Below, piece by piece: positions 44,277-53,592 of a DNA stretch of 64,000 bases. Within the stretch, counting starts at the first letter, position 1; every line of letters begins with the position of its first letter. The notes under the pieces were generated by a model. That model was not told where the DNA came from, ran no database searches, and saw only the letters and a list, made by a program, of their open reading frames with translations. The stretch is from Corynebacterium aurimucosum ATCC 700975 (GTDB taxonomy: Bacteria > Actinomycetota > Actinomycetes > Mycobacteriales > Mycobacteriaceae), in NCBI RefSeq assembly GCF_007672725.1, contig NZ_VDTC01000002.1:62001-126000 (forward strand). Direction: 5' to 3'. Made by a program: the position numbers and the translations under genes.

Positions 44277-45164
44277 GTGCAGTTGCCAAAGTACGGCCCA
44301 GCCTGGGCAGGCTCCTTGATGGGAACCTCAATTGCGTCAACTTTGTCGGGTTTGCATGGTCTACGCATAGGCCAAATCGTTTTTGCTCTTATCGCAGCTG
44401 TTCTGCTGGTGATTTTTACCGTGGGAACGAAAAATGAACCGCCTCGGCACCAGAATATGGCTGGGTGGGGCATGTACACGATGGGCCTGCTGGCGTGCGG
44501 CTCGGCATGGACCGCGCTGACCGGAACCGATGCCTTCCAGTTGGCAAGTTGGTGGATTGGCGCACCGCTTTCGGTCGTGGTCTGTCTGTGGCAGCTGTGG
44601 GGGTTGTTCAAACAGCAGCACCACTACGACAAGCCCGCGTTTCCTTGGGGGCTGGCGCTGGTCTCCCCCATGGTGGCGGCGACTTCCGCGGGTCAACTGG
44701 CTATCAATCACGGGCAGTTCTACCGCTATGCCGGCGAGCTGTGCTTCTTCCTCACGTTCATCACCGCAATTCCGCTGTTCGCTTATTGCTATTGGTCTTT
44801 AGCACGCCGTCAAGATAGGCCGCGCGAGGCGGCTGCGGGTACGGCATGGATCCCGCTCGGCGTGGTTGGACAGTCAACGGCGGCCTCGACGCTGCTTTTT
44901 GACGCCCACCTCTACGGCATCATCGTGTTCATCATTGGTGCGCCCTGCGTAGTATTCGCAATGTATTGCTTTTACCAAGCGGTAGTCGCGTGGGCCCCTT
45001 ATGGCCCAGGCTGGTGGGGCTCCACATTCCCTGTCGGCACTTTGTGTCTTGGCTCCTGGGACGAAGGCTGGCACCGGTTGTCCCTTGCTTTATTGGTGCT
45101 CCTGCTATTGCATTGGGGAGCCTCTGCGCTGCGCTTCGGCACATGGCAGTTCCAACGCGCCTGA
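44277..45164 (+). CDS. TDT-family transporter (TehA/Mae1/SLAC1-like)
   Basis: About 295-residue integral membrane protein with roughly ten helices. The N-terminal PAWAGSLMGTSIASTLSGLH and the block PPRHQNMAGWGMYTMGLLAC fit the tellurite-resistance/dicarboxylate transporter family, whose members export anions such as sulfite or carry dicarboxylates. The substrate here is unknown. Start uncertain: GTG at 44277 (VQLPKYGPAW) has AGGGTGA upstream; GTG at 44268 is the alternative. It is the first gene right of the tRNA locus. Confidence 0.8.
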   Translation: MQLPKYGPAWAGSLMGTSIASTLSGLHGLRIGQIVFALIAAVLLVIFTVGTKNEPPRHQNMAGWGMYTMGLLACGSAWTALTGTDAFQLASWWIGAPLSVVVCLWQLWGLFKQQHHYDKPAFPWGLALVSPMVAATSAGQLAINHGQFYRYAGELCFFLTFITAIPLFAYCYWSLARRQDRPREAAAGTAWIPLGVVGQSTAASTLLFDAHLYGIIVFIIGAPCVVFAMYCFYQAVVAWAPYGPGWWGSTFPVGTLCLGSWDEGWHRLSLALLVLLLLHWGASALRFGTWQFQRA

Positions 45165-45230
45165 TCACATACGCTCCGGCCAATCCCACACCCTAAGCCG
45201 TCGTCGACATTTCAGGTACCGTGGGGCGCC

Positions 45231-45881
45231 ATGAGTGACACTGCTCTGATAAAACACCTCATGGGGCCCGACCGAGAAGGAATCCGCTTGATTGCGGTGA
45301 GCACTCTCCACGGCTCCGCCACCATCGATGGAACCTCAGGGCCAATGGGCAACGGCACCGACGCTCAACTCTTCGCTGCACTGCGCGAGTGGGCCGACAT
45401 TGCCGTCGTCGGCTCAGCCACGGTGAAGTCGGAAGAGTACGGACCGTCGACAAGCACGCGGCTCGCCGTACTCAGTCACTCCCTTGACTTTGCCGGGTTC
45501 GAAGAGTTTATAGCCTCCGGCCCCATTGTTCTTACCCCGGAGGAACGCGCATCGTCACCCGAGGCACGGCGCTTAGCCGACGCCGGCGCCGAAGTCATCA
45601 GCACAGGTACCGGAACCATGAGCGAGGCTATTGCTGCCCTTCGCGCCCAGGGCGCACGCCGCATCAGTTGTGAGGGCGGCCCTTCCGTGTACTCCGCCTT
45701 TATCGCCGAAGGGCTTGTGGACAAGCTCTATTTGACGCTCGACCCGCACCTATCGCCCTCCGTCGAAAAGCCCGTCGTCGATGGCAAAGCCACCTCCCCT
45801 GCGCTCAAGCTCGAGTTGGAGAACGTTGCTGCTGTCGACAGCACGGTGTTTCTGCGCTATCGACGAACCCAAACACCGTAA
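45231..45881 (+). CDS. RibD C-terminal-like pyrimidine reductase family protein
   Basis: 216 residues with the RibD reductase/DHFR-like fold: IRLIAVSTLHGSATIDGTSG, AVVGSATVKSEEYGPS and the NADPH-region ISCEGGPSVYSAFIAEGLVD followed by KLYLTLDPHLS. True RibD reduces a riboflavin intermediate; this stand-alone domain lacks the deaminase half and may do something else. The mycobacterial homologue (RibD-like) sits at the same place before aftC. It is followed by aftC after 11 bases. Confidence 0.85.
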   Translation: MSDTALIKHLMGPDREGIRLIAVSTLHGSATIDGTSGPMGNGTDAQLFAALREWADIAVVGSATVKSEEYGPSTSTRLAVLSHSLDFAGFEEFIASGPIVLTPEERASSPEARRLADAGAEVISTGTGTMSEAIAALRAQGARRISCEGGPSVYSAFIAEGLVDKLYLTLDPHLSPSVEKPVVDGKATSPALKLELENVAAVDSTVFLRYRRTQTP

Positions 45882-45892
45882 ACTGTGCTGCC

Positions 45893-47089
45893 GTGACTTC
45901 TCCGGCTCCCTCAACCTCAGATTCCGCGCGACTGTGGACGGCCGCCGCGTGGCCCGCCGCCATAGTCTTGGTTTTCCATCGCGTGTTCGTGCTCGCCTTC
46001 AACGGCACGGTGACCGATGATTTCGGCACCGTCTACCGCGCAATCCGGAACCTGTGGGAGGGCAACCCGGTCTACGAACAGAACTATTCCTTCGTCGAGC
46101 CGCTCTACCTATACAACCCGGGCGCAACGCTCCTCCTATCCCCCTTGGGGCTTGTTTCCGAGGAACACGCGCGCATCGCCTTCATCCTGGCCAACGCCGC
46201 GGCCATCGTCGCCGCCTTGGCCCTACTGACTCGCTTCGTAGGCCACGGCCTGCGAGGTCCCTTGTGGCCAGTCAGCATCGCTGCTGCCTTCGCTACCGAA
46301 TCAGTCATCAACACGTTGGTCTTTACCAATATCAACGGCGTGCTTCTACTCGCCATGGTGGCGTTTCTGGTCTTGTTGGATAAACACGGATGGGCCGCCG
46401 GGCTGTGCATCGGTCTGGCGATTCTGGTTAAGCCGCAATTTGCCCCGCTGCTCTTCCTCGCCTTGGTGCGCAAGCGCTGGCTCACCTTAGGTTTGGGCAT
46501 GGCTATACCGCTGGTAGCCAACCTTGCTGCTTGGCCGTTCGTTCCGGGCGTGGAAGGCTTCCGCGCCAACCTTCTTCCCTACCTGGCCACAACGCGCGAT
46601 TATGCCAACGCATCATGGCCGGGCGTGCGCGCCTACTTCGATCTGCCCGGCATTATCTACTACCCCATCTGGATCCTGTTCGCGGCACTAGCGGCAGTAG
46701 GCATCCTTGGGCTTTTACGCTGGCGCGACAGCGATCCCACCTTCTGGGCGCTGAGCACAAGTGGTGTCATCATGGCCGGCATCTTTTTCCTTTCCTCCCT
46801 GGGTCAGCAGTACTACTCCATGTGGCTTATCCCCATGCTGTTTACGGTGATGCTTGCACGCTCGGTCTTCCACACATGGGGAGCATGGTTGGCCGCATTT
46901 TTATTCTTGGCGCCGCTCGAGTGGACGTCGACAAGCATGCCCACCGCCGCACACTGGATGAGCGTCTTCATCGCCACCATCGGGTGGGGACTGCTCATCG
47001 TGGTGACCGCCACCACCGTAGCCGGCTGGTGGTCCGCGGAGAGAGGCACTAGCCCAAAGCCTCAAGCTAGCGATAAACTCCCAGCATGA
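45893..47089 (+). CDS. aftC: Arabinofuranosyltransferase AftC (GT87/DUF2029)
   Basis: 398-residue polytopic membrane enzyme of GT87. The first extracytoplasmic loop has the acidic pair NGTVTDDFGTVYRA. Later blocks are YLYNPGATLLLSPLGL, LAILVKPQFAPLLFLAL and SSLGQQYYSMWLIPM. AftC adds alpha-1,3 branch arabinose from decaprenyl-phosphoarabinose to cell-wall arabinan. I assign it from synteny (reductase-aftC-msrB-hemQ-DUF3000-rnd-dxs, as in Mycobacterium Rv2671-Rv2682c) plus fold. Start is GTG at 45893; TAAACT lies eight bases before it and there is no ribosome-binding site, so it may have its own leaderless promoter. Confidence 0.85.
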   Translation: MTSPAPSTSDSARLWTAAAWPAAIVLVFHRVFVLAFNGTVTDDFGTVYRAIRNLWEGNPVYEQNYSFVEPLYLYNPGATLLLSPLGLVSEEHARIAFILANAAAIVAALALLTRFVGHGLRGPLWPVSIAAAFATESVINTLVFTNINGVLLLAMVAFLVLLDKHGWAAGLCIGLAILVKPQFAPLLFLALVRKRWLTLGLGMAIPLVANLAAWPFVPGVEGFRANLLPYLATTRDYANASWPGVRAYFDLPGIIYYPIWILFAALAAVGILGLLRWRDSDPTFWALSTSGVIMAGIFFLSSLGQQYYSMWLIPMLFTVMLARSVFHTWGAWLAAFLFLAPLEWTSTSMPTAAHWMSVFIATIGWGLLIVVTATTVAGWWSAERGTSPKPQASDKLPA

Positions 47090-47499
47090 CTGATTTCAAG
47101 CTCATTGCAGATACCGAATGGCGCAAGCGGTTAAGCCCCGAGGAGTACCACGTTCTGCGTGAGGCCGGAACGGAAGCACCGCACGTCGGCGAGTACACCA
47201 ACACGACTACCGAAGGCGTGTACTCCTGCCGCGCCTGTGGTGCCGAGCTCTTCCGCTCCACGGAAAAATTTGAGTCGCACTGCGGCTGGCCGTCCTTCTT
47301 CTCCCCTTTGGCCGGTGACGCCATCATTGAGCGCGAAGACAATTCACTGGGCATGCGCCGCATCGAGGTACTGTGCGCTAACTGTGAATCCCACCTCGGC
47401 CACGTCTTCGAGGGTGAGGGCTACGATACGCCGACGGACCTGCGCTACTGCATCAATTCCATCTGCCTGGATCTAGAAGAAAAGCCGGTCGAGGACTAA
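47086..47499 (+). CDS. msrB: Peptide-methionine (R)-S-oxide reductase
   Basis: 137-residue MsrB repairing methionine-R-sulfoxide in proteins. Zinc cysteines are Cys48/Cys51 (YSCRACGAE) and Cys97/Cys100 (VLCANCESHLGHVF). The catalytic cysteine is Cys122 in RYCINSICLDL, and Cys66 (SHCGWPSFF) may be the resolving residue. The ATG overlaps the aftC stop (ATGA), so it is translationally coupled. The stop codon lies in the loop of a hairpin that terminates hemQ from the other side. Confidence 0.96.
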   Translation: MTDFKLIADTEWRKRLSPEEYHVLREAGTEAPHVGEYTNTTTEGVYSCRACGAELFRSTEKFESHCGWPSFFSPLAGDAIIEREDNSLGMRRIEVLCANCESHLGHVFEGEGYDTPTDLRYCINSICLDLEEKPVED

Positions 47500-47514
47500 A
47501 CCCTCAACCGGCTT
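47476..47514 (-). terminator. Terminator of hemQ, overlapping the msrB 3' end
   Basis: Minus-strand stem AAGCCGGTTGAGG/CCTCGACCGGCTT with one mismatch and a seven-base loop, followed by TTCTTC. The last msrB codons and stop codon lie in the stem and loop. Confidence 0.7.
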
Positions 47515-47535
47515 CCGGCGCTTTTCGCGGCAGCT

Positions 47536-47557
47536 ACCGCGAATTATCGCGGTTCTT
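47536..47557 (+). terminator. Probable terminator of msrB
   Basis: Perfect 7-bp stem ACCGCGA (47536-47542) with TCGCGGT (47547-47553) and loop ATTA, followed by TCTT. The U-tract is short. Confidence 0.5.
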
Positions 47558-48257
47558 AAGGCAGGATCGCAATGAGCTCAGCCACGTCCTTCACGCGGCG
47601 GCCGGTGTGGAAAGGAATCTCCTCGCGCACGTGGTGACGAGCCTCGGTGTAGCGCATGAGGTACATCAAGTCCACGATGCGGTGCAGCTCCGGGGCCTCA
47701 AAGGCCAGGATCCACTCGTAGTCACCCAGCGCGAAGGCTGGCACGGTGTTGGCGCGTACGTCCGGATAATCACGTGCCTGCATGCCATGCTCCATGAGGA
47801 TGCGGCGGCGTTTTTCCTCATCCATGGTGTACCAGTCATAAGAGCGCACGAAGGGGTAGACGGAAATCCACTCACCGGGCTCCTCGCCCATAATGAAGGA
47901 CGGCAGGTGAGACTTGTTGAACTCTGCCGGGCGGTGCAAAGCATTTCCTACCCACGTCACCTCAGAAACCTGGCCCAGGACGGTCTCGCGGCGGAAGTCC
48001 GCGAAGGCCTTCTGGATGTCGGCGAATTCTTCAGCGTGCCACCAGATCATGAAGTCAGCGCTCTCCCGCATCCCGGAGAGATCATAGATACCGCGAACGG
48101 TAACCACGCCTGCTTCCTCCAATTCCGCGAAGAACTTCTGTGCCTGCGCCACGATCTCCTCGCGCTCGGTGCCCAGCGCACCGGGGATTACTTGAAAAAC
48201 CGCGTGCTGCGAATAGCGCTGGACCTTATTGAGCTCGGCAAAGTTGACCTTCGACAT
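47556..48257 (-). CDS. hemQ: Coproheme decarboxylase (HemQ/ChdC, chlorite-dismutase family)
   Basis: 233-residue last enzyme of the coproporphyrin-dependent haem pathway, turning coproheme into haem b with peroxide. The actinobacterial signatures are visible: [15 protein letters not shown] with distal His117, [11 protein letters not shown] with the radical-forming Tyr134, and [18 protein letters not shown] with axial His157. These match Tyr135, His118 and His158 of the C. diphtheriae enzyme, shifted by one. ATG has AAGGAGAAAGG upstream. It is convergent with msrB. Confidence 0.95.
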   Translation of the reverse strand: MSKVNFAELNKVQRYSQHAVFQVIPGALGTEREEIVAQAQKFFAELEEAGVVTVRGIYDLSGMRESADFMIWWHAEEFADIQKAFADFRRETVLGQVSEVTWVGNALHRPAEFNKSHLPSFIMGEEPGEWISVYPFVRSYDWYTMDEEKRRRILMEHGMQARDYPDVRANTVPAFALGDYEWILAFEAPELHRIVDLMYLMRYTEARHHVREEIPFHTGRRVKDVAELIAILP

Positions 48258-48382
48258 GCCTTTCTCCTTCTTTCAACCGACAGAGTTTCGCATCCATCAT
48301 AAGTTGGAGACGACCCCTCGCGCCACTAGCCTTTCGGCGCGCCTTCCACCGCCACGAGGGCGGAGCTTATACGTTGTTCCCC

Positions 48383-49048
48383 GTGAGCAATTCCGACGTT
48401 TCTTCGCGCAACCTCGCAGGGGCACCGACCAACCTGCACGATCGCGCCGCCGCCTCCCCCGCCGATTCGCGCCCTGCGGAGCCGAGCACCCCGGCCGCCT
48501 TCACGGAGGCCGTTGAGTCCCTCCATGCCGCACAGCTGCGCCCAGAAATCACGTTGGGCACCATCCGCCCACCGCAGCGCCTAGCGCCGTTCAGCCACGC
48601 CATCGGCTTGGAAGTTGAGCGCAACGAGCATGGGGACAACATCCCCACTGACTCTGACGGCGATGCCTTCGGCCGCCTCATCCTGCTCCACGATCCGGGC
48701 GCTGAGGAGGCCTGGGAGGGTGCGATGCGCCTGGTGGCCTATATCCAAGCAGACTTGGACGATGCCGTAGCAGGAGACCCGCTGCTTCCCGACGTCGCCT
48801 GGGAATGGCTTACCGAATCCCTTGACGTGCACGAGGCGACCCATACGAACCTGGGCGGCACCGTCACGTCGACCGCCTCGGTTCGTTTCGGCGAGATCGG
48901 CGGCCCGCCGCGCGCCTACCAACTAGAAATGCGCGCCTCCTGGACCGCTTCTGGCCTGGATCTTGCCCCACACGTGGAAGCTTTTGCGCAGGTTCTTTCC
49001 CTCGTCGCAGGACTGCCACCAGAAGGCGTAGCGGAGCTCGGGCGCTAA
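48383..49048 (+). CDS. DUF3000 family protein
   Basis: About 221 residues. After a 40-residue low-complexity N-terminus comes the DUF3000 domain: FTEAVESLHAAQLRPEITLG, RLAPFSHAIGLEVE, GRLILLHDPGAEEAWEGAMR and a C-terminal segment near VLSLVAGLPPEGV. The function is unknown, and the gene is conserved before rnd in actinobacteria. I favour GTG at 48383: TATACG sits about nine bases upstream, fitting a leaderless mRNA. TTG at 48374 is the alternative. One base separates its stop from the rnd start. Confidence 0.85.
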   Translation: MSNSDVSSRNLAGAPTNLHDRAAASPADSRPAEPSTPAAFTEAVESLHAAQLRPEITLGTIRPPQRLAPFSHAIGLEVERNEHGDNIPTDSDGDAFGRLILLHDPGAEEAWEGAMRLVAYIQADLDDAVAGDPLLPDVAWEWLTESLDVHEATHTNLGGTVTSTASVRFGEIGGPPRAYQLEMRASWTASGLDLAPHVEAFAQVLSLVAGLPPEGVAELGR

Positions 49049-49049
49049 C

Positions 49050-50273
49050 ATGACTGAACTGCGCCAGGTACCGGTTGACGGAACACCAAAGGTCCTGCTT
49101 TCTCCCCGTGAATTTCACGCCGCCGCCGACCGCCTGACAGCTGGAACTGGCCCCTTCGCCATCGACACCGAACGCGCGTCAGCTTACCGCTATGACGATC
49201 GCGCGTTCCTTGTACAAATTCGCCGAGAAGGTGCGGGCACTTTTTTGCTCGCCCCGGAACACCACAGGGCTGAGCTCCGCGCGGCCTTAGCACCGGCGCT
49301 CAACGGCCAAGAATGGGTCGTCCATGCCGCCCCTTCCGATCTTCCTTGCCTTGCCTGGCTGGGCTTGTACCCAGGCAGGCTCTTCGATACCGAGCTGGCC
49401 GCCCGCTTCGCCGGCTTTGCCCACCCCAACTTGGCAGCAATGGTGCTGGAGCTTTTCGACGTCCAATTGGAAAAAGGCTACGGCGATTCCGACTGGTCCG
49501 AAACCCCCATTCCCCGATCGTGGCGCAACTATGCGGCGCTTGACGTGGAGTTACTCAATGAGCTCGCTGTGACCTTGCGCGATATCCTCGCGGGGGAGGA
49601 AAAACTCGACTGGGCCTATGAGGAGTTTGAGAAGATAGTCGACGACCACGCGCGCATTAAAGGCCCCGAGCCCCTCTCGTGGCGGGATCTCAAAGGCGTG
49701 TCCTCGCTTCGCTCCGGCGAACAGCTCGCAGTGGCTCGCGAGCTGTGGCAGCGCCGCGAATCTATCGCGCGCACACAGGACGTGGCCCCCAACCGAGTAC
49801 TACCGCACCGCGTGTTGGTGGACATTGCTCGCCGCGTGCCCCGCTCGCCACGCGAAATCAACCAAATCAAAGGTTTTCCCCGACGCCGCGGGGGTGCGAC
49901 CTTGCGGTGGCTCGACGCGGTTGAAACCGCACTGGCCAGCCCGCGCCAGCAATGGCCGAAGGTGCTGCGCAGCCCGCGCCCGGTTCCTTCCAAATCAGTT
50001 TTTAGCCGGGAGTTCCCCGAACTGTGGCAGCTCTACACCGAAATCCGTAGTGACTTCGAGGACCTCGGCGATGAGCTCGGCATGAGCTACGAGCTCATAC
50101 TCAAACCCAGCCTGCTGCGCATGGCCGTGTGGGCGGCGTGTGGCCCAGAGGGTGGCGTCGCCGGGGAAATCACAGATGCTGCGGATATCCCCGATTTCCT
50201 ACGCTCCCAGGGCGCGCGCGAGTGGCAAATCGAGCTTGCCTCCCCGCTTTTGCGCCACGGGCTGGAGCAGTAA
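49050..50273 (+). CDS. rnd: Ribonuclease D (DEDDy 3'-5' exonuclease with HRDC domain)
   Basis: 407 residues. The exonuclease domain has GPFAIDTERASAYRYDD (first Asp/Glu), GLYPGRLFDTELAARFAGF (second Asp) and WRNYAALDVELLNELA (Tyr and last Asp), the DEDDy set. An HRDC domain covers about residues 205-290 (ELWQRRESIARTQDVAPNRV, MRRVPRSPREINQIKGF-like). It matures tRNA 3' ends. It is coupled to DUF3000 (one-base gap) and convergent with dxs. Confidence 0.93.
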   Translation: MTELRQVPVDGTPKVLLSPREFHAAADRLTAGTGPFAIDTERASAYRYDDRAFLVQIRREGAGTFLLAPEHHRAELRAALAPALNGQEWVVHAAPSDLPCLAWLGLYPGRLFDTELAARFAGFAHPNLAAMVLELFDVQLEKGYGDSDWSETPIPRSWRNYAALDVELLNELAVTLRDILAGEEKLDWAYEEFEKIVDDHARIKGPEPLSWRDLKGVSSLRSGEQLAVARELWQRRESIARTQDVAPNRVLPHRVLVDIARRVPRSPREINQIKGFPRRRGGATLRWLDAVETALASPRQQWPKVLRSPRPVPSKSVFSREFPELWQLYTEIRSDFEDLGDELGMSYELILKPSLLRMAVWAACGPEGGVAGEITDAADIPDFLRSQGAREWQIELASPLLRHGLEQ

Positions 50274-50292
50274 CGCCCACTCCCCCGCGTTC

Positions 50293-52191
50293 TTAGCTGC
50301 GAGCAGCTACCCACTCGCTGGCGGACTCCGCGATACCCTCCGGAGTCAGCCCGAATTCCTCAAGAACCTCACCGCGGCTGGCGTGCTTGGGGAAACAGCC
50401 CGGCACGCCGAGTCGGTGCACAGGGGTATCCACATCGGCAGCATCGAGTGCTTCGGCCACCATGGAACCCACGCCGCCACGCAGGATCCCGTCCTCCACC
50501 GTGACCACGAGGTCATGATCCGCAGCCAGCGCGATAATGGATTGTGGGACCGGAACCGGCCAACGCGGATCAACGACGGTCACGTTGAAGCCTTCGGCTT
50601 CCAACCGCTCGGCGGCCCCCAAGGACCGAGCACTCATGGCGCCGATGGAGACGATCAGAACATCCGTTGCGTCGGCCGCTGATTCAGCAGCATCGGAATA
50701 ACGCAGGATATCGACGCCATCATCGAGGCGCTCGAGCTCCTCACAATCATCCAGCAGGTTGCCCTTAGGGAAACGCACTACCGTCGGGCCATCCTCGATG
50801 GCGATTGCTTCGTTGAAGAGCTCCCTTAAGCGGGCACCATCGCGCGGTGCGGCGATGCGCATACCCGGGACGATGCTCATCAGCGCCATGTCCCAGACAC
50901 CATTGTGCGAGGGACCATCGGATCCTGTGACACCGGCGCGATCGAGAACGATGGTGACGGGCAGCTTCAGCAACGCGATGTCCATGACCACTTGGTCCAC
51001 TGCGCGGTTGAGGAAGGTTGAATACACCGCCACCACCGGGTGCATACCTGCCAGCGCCAGGCCTGACGCAGAGGCCATGGCATGTTGTTCTGCAATTCCG
51101 ACATCGAAGAAGCGCTCTGGGAATTCCTCCTGGAATGGAGCTAATCCCGTTGGGCCTGCCATAGCGGCGGTTATCGCCACAATATCCTCGCGGGCATGAC
51201 CGGCCTTGATGAGTTCCTCGGAGAAGGCCGCAGTCCATCCCGGTTGCTTCTGTCCTTTGGACACACCGGTGACTGGATCGATAGCCCCTGTGGAGTGCAT
51301 CTGGTCCTTCGGCTCATTGACCGCTGGTGCGAAGCCGTGGCCCTTCTCCGTGACCGTATGCACGATGATGGGGCCGTCATAGTCGCGGGCGTAGCTCAGT
51401 GCCCGGACCACGGCGTCGATATCGTGTCCGTTAATCGGACCAATGTATTTGATGCCCAGTTCTGGGAACATCTCGGTGGGCAGGACGGTGGACTTCACGC
51501 CTTCCTTGACCGCATGCAAAGCGTCAAAGGTGCGCTCACCTACCCAGCCCATGGACTTCAGGCGCTTCTTGCCCAGCGCCATGAACTCGTCATAGCCATG
51601 CTGCGCGCGGATGCGCCCAAGGTTCTCTGAGAGTCCGCCGATGGTCGGTGAATAGGAGCGGCCATTGTCATTCACGATGATAACAACGTTGCGGTCTTTA
51701 TCCGCAGAAATGTTGTTGAGCGCTTCCCAACACATGCCACCCGTCAGGGCGCCGTCACCGACAACCGCCACGGCATTGCGGTGCGATTCACCGCGAATCT
51801 TGAAGGCCTTGGACAGGCCGTCCACCGTAGACAGTGACGCCGAGGCGTGGGAGGATTCCGTCCAGTCGTGCTCAGACTCCCCGCGGTCCGTGTAGCCGGA
51901 CAACCCGCCCTTCTGGCGCAGCGTATCGAATTGATCGGCACGGCCCGTGAGCATCTTATGCACATATGCCTGGTGGGAGGTGTCAAAGACGATGGGATCT
52001 CGCGGGGAATCGAAGACGCGGTGGATCGCCACAGTGAGCTCCACAACACCCAAATTAGGGCCAAGGTGACCGCCGGTAGCGGACACCTTCTCAATCAAGC
52101 GCTGGCGAATCTCCGCCGCGAGCTCACCCAGTTGCGTCTTGCTCAGGGCTTTGAGATCGCCTGGTGATTGAATGGAATCCAGAATGCCCAT
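50293..52191 (-). CDS. dxs: 1-deoxy-D-xylulose-5-phosphate synthase
   Basis: 632-residue thiamine-diphosphate enzyme condensing pyruvate and glyceraldehyde 3-phosphate, the first step of the MEP isoprenoid pathway. It has [20 protein letters not shown], the ThDP motif [16 protein letters not shown], and transketolase-like blocks [20 protein letters not shown] and [21 protein letters not shown] at 52191 ([10 protein letters not shown]) has AAGG eight bases upstream; the few upstream in-frame codons are not conserved. Normal length. Confidence 0.97.
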   Translation of the reverse strand: MGILDSIQSPGDLKALSKTQLGELAAEIRQRLIEKVSATGGHLGPNLGVVELTVAIHRVFDSPRDPIVFDTSHQAYVHKMLTGRADQFDTLRQKGGLSGYTDRGESEHDWTESSHASASLSTVDGLSKAFKIRGESHRNAVAVVGDGALTGGMCWEALNNISADKDRNVVIIVNDNGRSYSPTIGGLSENLGRIRAQHGYDEFMALGKKRLKSMGWVGERTFDALHAVKEGVKSTVLPTEMFPELGIKYIGPINGHDIDAVVRALSYARDYDGPIIVHTVTEKGHGFAPAVNEPKDQMHSTGAIDPVTGVSKGQKQPGWTAAFSEELIKAGHAREDIVAITAAMAGPTGLAPFQEEFPERFFDVGIAEQHAMASASGLALAGMHPVVAVYSTFLNRAVDQVVMDIALLKLPVTIVLDRAGVTGSDGPSHNGVWDMALMSIVPGMRIAAPRDGARLRELFNEAIAIEDGPTVVRFPKGNLLDDCEELERLDDGVDILRYSDAAESAADATDVLIVSIGAMSARSLGAAERLEAEGFNVTVVDPRWPVPVPQSIIALAADHDLVVTVEDGILRGGVGSMVAEALDAADVDTPVHRLGVPGCFPKHASRGEVLEEFGLTPEGIAESASEWVAARS

Positions 52192-52296
52192 AGAGCTTGC
52201 CTTAAACCCCTTCATCGATCGTTTTCTTCTCTACCACCGTACCCGCTAACACGCGTGACACGTCAATCATTGCCCCGGCAGCACTCGAAGCGAAAG

Positions 52297-53592
52297 CTAT
52301 GCCACCTGTGCCGCGGGGACCAACAGCGCCAGGGTTTCAAAGTGGTGCGTTCCGGGAAAAGCATTCACCATTGCTAAGCGCTGTATGCGGTAGCCGCGCT
52401 CAGACCACGCGGCGATATCGCGGGCAAAGGTAGCGGGATCGCATCCGATGTGCAGGACGCGTTGCGGCGCTGCCTCAGCAATTGCGGCCACCACATCCCG
52501 GCCAGCACCGGTGCGCGGCGGATCCAAAACTACCGTCGTAGGCTTTGGCAATTGGCTCGCTACCTGCTCCACCTTGTCGGTGCGAAAGTGCACGTCATAC
52601 TCTGCAAGACCCGGCTGTGCCGCCGCAGCCGCCGGCGAGTAATCGACGGAAAACACAGTGGTGTGCCCGCCCTTGGGCGCCGTGACTTCTGCCAGAGCAG
52701 GAACGAAAAGCCCTACCCCTCCATAGAGGTCCCAAGCCACTGCGTCGACCGCGGATTCATCTGCGGCACTGCTTTCTCCCGCCTCCACAGCAAGCCACTC
52801 GCGTGCGAGACTAGTGTACACGTCGGGCGCGCCCACGTGCGCCTGCCAAAAAGCGGTGGCCGGGAAACGGAACTCGTGACCGTCGGCACGCTGCACGACG
52901 TCCTCGGTCGGGGCCTCGATTACTTCCCGGATAGTCTCTATGCGCCGGCCGCGCGGTGCTTTCCGTGTCTCGACGACGTGGCGGTTGCCATCGCTGTCCA
53001 TGACCGCAATAACCTCCGCGCCAGGGCTAAAGGTGCGAGCACCAGGCCCCACCAGACCTGCGACGAGGCCCGGCACCAGCTGGCTGCACGCCACGTCTGT
53101 AATCAGCTCAGTGGAGCCGCGCTTGCGCACACCGGCACGGCCTTGCTTGTCGACGCCCAGCCGTACCCTCGTGCGCCACCCGCGCTGCGGTGCGACATCG
53201 ATAGCCTCAATCTCGGGCACATCCTCAAGCCGGGCCACCCTATGTAGTTGATCGCGCAAGACGGCGGCCTTGATTCCTGGTTCCGCCGCAGGATTTAGCT
53301 CGGCGAAATCGCAGCAACCTGCACCGCGCTGTGCCGCGGGACACGAAGACTCGACGCGGTACTCACCTGGCTGGAGGACGGATATTATCTCCGCTTCCAC
53401 GAAGGACTTCTTCGCCTTGGTAACTGTCGCCCTCACCTGGTCGCCCGGGAAAGCACTGGGGACGAAACACACGCGCCCGTCGGGCGCCTGACCGATTCCG
53501 ACACCGCCGTGCCCCATGCGTTCGATGGTGGTGTCGAAGGACGCCCCTTTGACAACGCTTGAATCAGCAGCGTTGTAAGCACTCTCAGTCAT
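52297..53592 (-). CDS. TrmA/RlmD-type RNA (uracil-5-)-methyltransferase with TRAM domain
   Basis: 431-residue SAM-dependent methyltransferase. An N-terminal TRAM domain (about residues 14-75; HGGVGIGQAPDGRVCFVPSA) is followed by a possible Fe-S region with CPAAQRGAGCCDF and later VACSQL. The SAM motif is WDLYGGVGLFVPALAEV and the catalytic cysteine is in IGCDPATFARD. Substrate (tRNA or 23S rRNA position) is not decidable. The mycobacterial homologue near dxs has the same neighbourhood. The start overlaps the DUF3159 gene by eight bases. Confidence 0.9.
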   Translation of the reverse strand: MTESAYNAADSSVVKGASFDTTIERMGHGGVGIGQAPDGRVCFVPSAFPGDQVRATVTKAKKSFVEAEIISVLQPGEYRVESSCPAAQRGAGCCDFAELNPAAEPGIKAAVLRDQLHRVARLEDVPEIEAIDVAPQRGWRTRVRLGVDKQGRAGVRKRGSTELITDVACSQLVPGLVAGLVGPGARTFSPGAEVIAVMDSDGNRHVVETRKAPRGRRIETIREVIEAPTEDVVQRADGHEFRFPATAFWQAHVGAPDVYTSLAREWLAVEAGESSAADESAVDAVAWDLYGGVGLFVPALAEVTAPKGGHTTVFSVDYSPAAAAAQPGLAEYDVHFRTDKVEQVASQLPKPTTVVLDPPRTGAGRDVVAAIAEAAPQRVLHIGCDPATFARDIAAWSERGYRIQRLAMVNAFPGTHHFETLALLVPAAQVA

